Origin: Clostridium frigoris
Lineage (GTDB): Bacteria > Bacillota > Clostridia > Clostridiales > Clostridiaceae
DNA: 51,279 nt
Assembly (NCBI RefSeq): GCF_018861865.1
Contig: NZ_JAHLDV010000021.1
Coordinates: 1 to 51,279, forward strand
Direction: 5' to 3'
Made by a program: the position numbers and the translations under genes. The notes beneath the pieces were generated by a model. It saw only the letters and a list, made by a program, of their open reading frames with translations. It did no database searches and was not told the DNA's origin. Below, piece by piece: positions 51,092 to 51,279 of the stretch; within the stretch, counting starts at the first letter, position 1; the number at the start of each line of letters is the position of its first letter.

Positions 51092-51279
51092 GTGTGCCCG
51101 GCATGGGCGTTTACTCGTCGGTGAAAGTCCGATACGGGGGCCGATAGTGCTAACCGTTAGCTTAAGATAAGGGTGTCCACCGTGAGGTGGAATCTGAAGG
51201 AAGTCGGCAGCAAAACTCTGGTCTGACGAACAGAAACTACATATAAGGCATATGCTTGTGGGTAAGTTTGCTAAACAAA
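51092..51279 (+). mobile_element. group II intron 5' end (class C type), cut by window end
   Basis: The intron starts GTGTGCCCGGCATGGG, a canonical GUGYG 5' splice site. Later segments GGTGAAAGTCCGATAC, AAGGGTGTCC, GGAATCTGAAGGAAG, GCAAAACTCTGGTCTGA and ATATAAGGCATATGC match the domain I ribozyme order of the well-studied class IIC introns (Oceanobacillus type, from memory). It begins one base after the rpsI terminator T run. The rest, including any reverse transcriptase, is outside the window. Confidence 0.9.

Overview
The window is AT-rich, has dense same-strand genes, strong GGAGG-type ribosome binding sites and many GTG/TTG starts. Gene order and protein sequences point to a Clostridium sensu stricto type Firmicute (inference from gene content, not a database match). 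Apart from one minus-strand gene, every gene is on the + strand. Most of the window is the core translation/transcription block: rpoBC, the str, S10, spc and alpha operons, ECF transporter genes, truA and rplM-rpsI.

Layout: (1) 1-410: 5S rRNA, tRNA-Asn and terminators, the tail of an rRNA operon. (2) 480-9400: two small unknown genes, pepP, clpC, disA, a minus-strand helical protein, a CarD-like regulator, a PIN/TRAM protein and ispD. (3) 9380-13320: a promoter and complete T-box leader, then mrnC, thyX, rlmB, a NYN-domain gene and sigH. (4) 13320-26030: tRNA-Gly, tRNA-Thr, tuf copy 1, rpmG, secE, nusG, rplK, rplA, rplJ, rplL, rpoB, rpoC, with L1-type, L10-type and other mRNA leaders. (5) 26040-30980: L7Ae-like gene, rpsL, rpsG, fusA, tuf copy 2. 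(6) 31050-46560: a long structured leader and about 30 ribosomal/secretion/transcription genes from rpsJ to rplQ, including a decayed map gene between adk and the KOW gene. (7) 46660-51090: ecfA1-ecfA2-ecfT, truA, L13 leader, rplM, rpsI. (8) 51092-end: the 5' end of a group II intron (class C type) placed just after the rpsI terminator.

How it works together: the genes build ribosomes and RNA polymerase, and they are wired by RNA signals more than by protein regulators. I see a T-box, two mimics of the 23S rRNA L1-binding site, L10 and L13 leaders, a large unassigned rpsJ leader and a hairpin between the Shine-Dalgarno and start codon of nusG. Several expected neighbours are missing: ctsR-mcsA-mcsB before clpC, radA before disA, and ispF/proS/cysS after ispD; map is a wreck. 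The T-box now directly precedes mrnC, which is the most unusual regulatory arrangement here. I found no CRISPR array, prophage or defence island.
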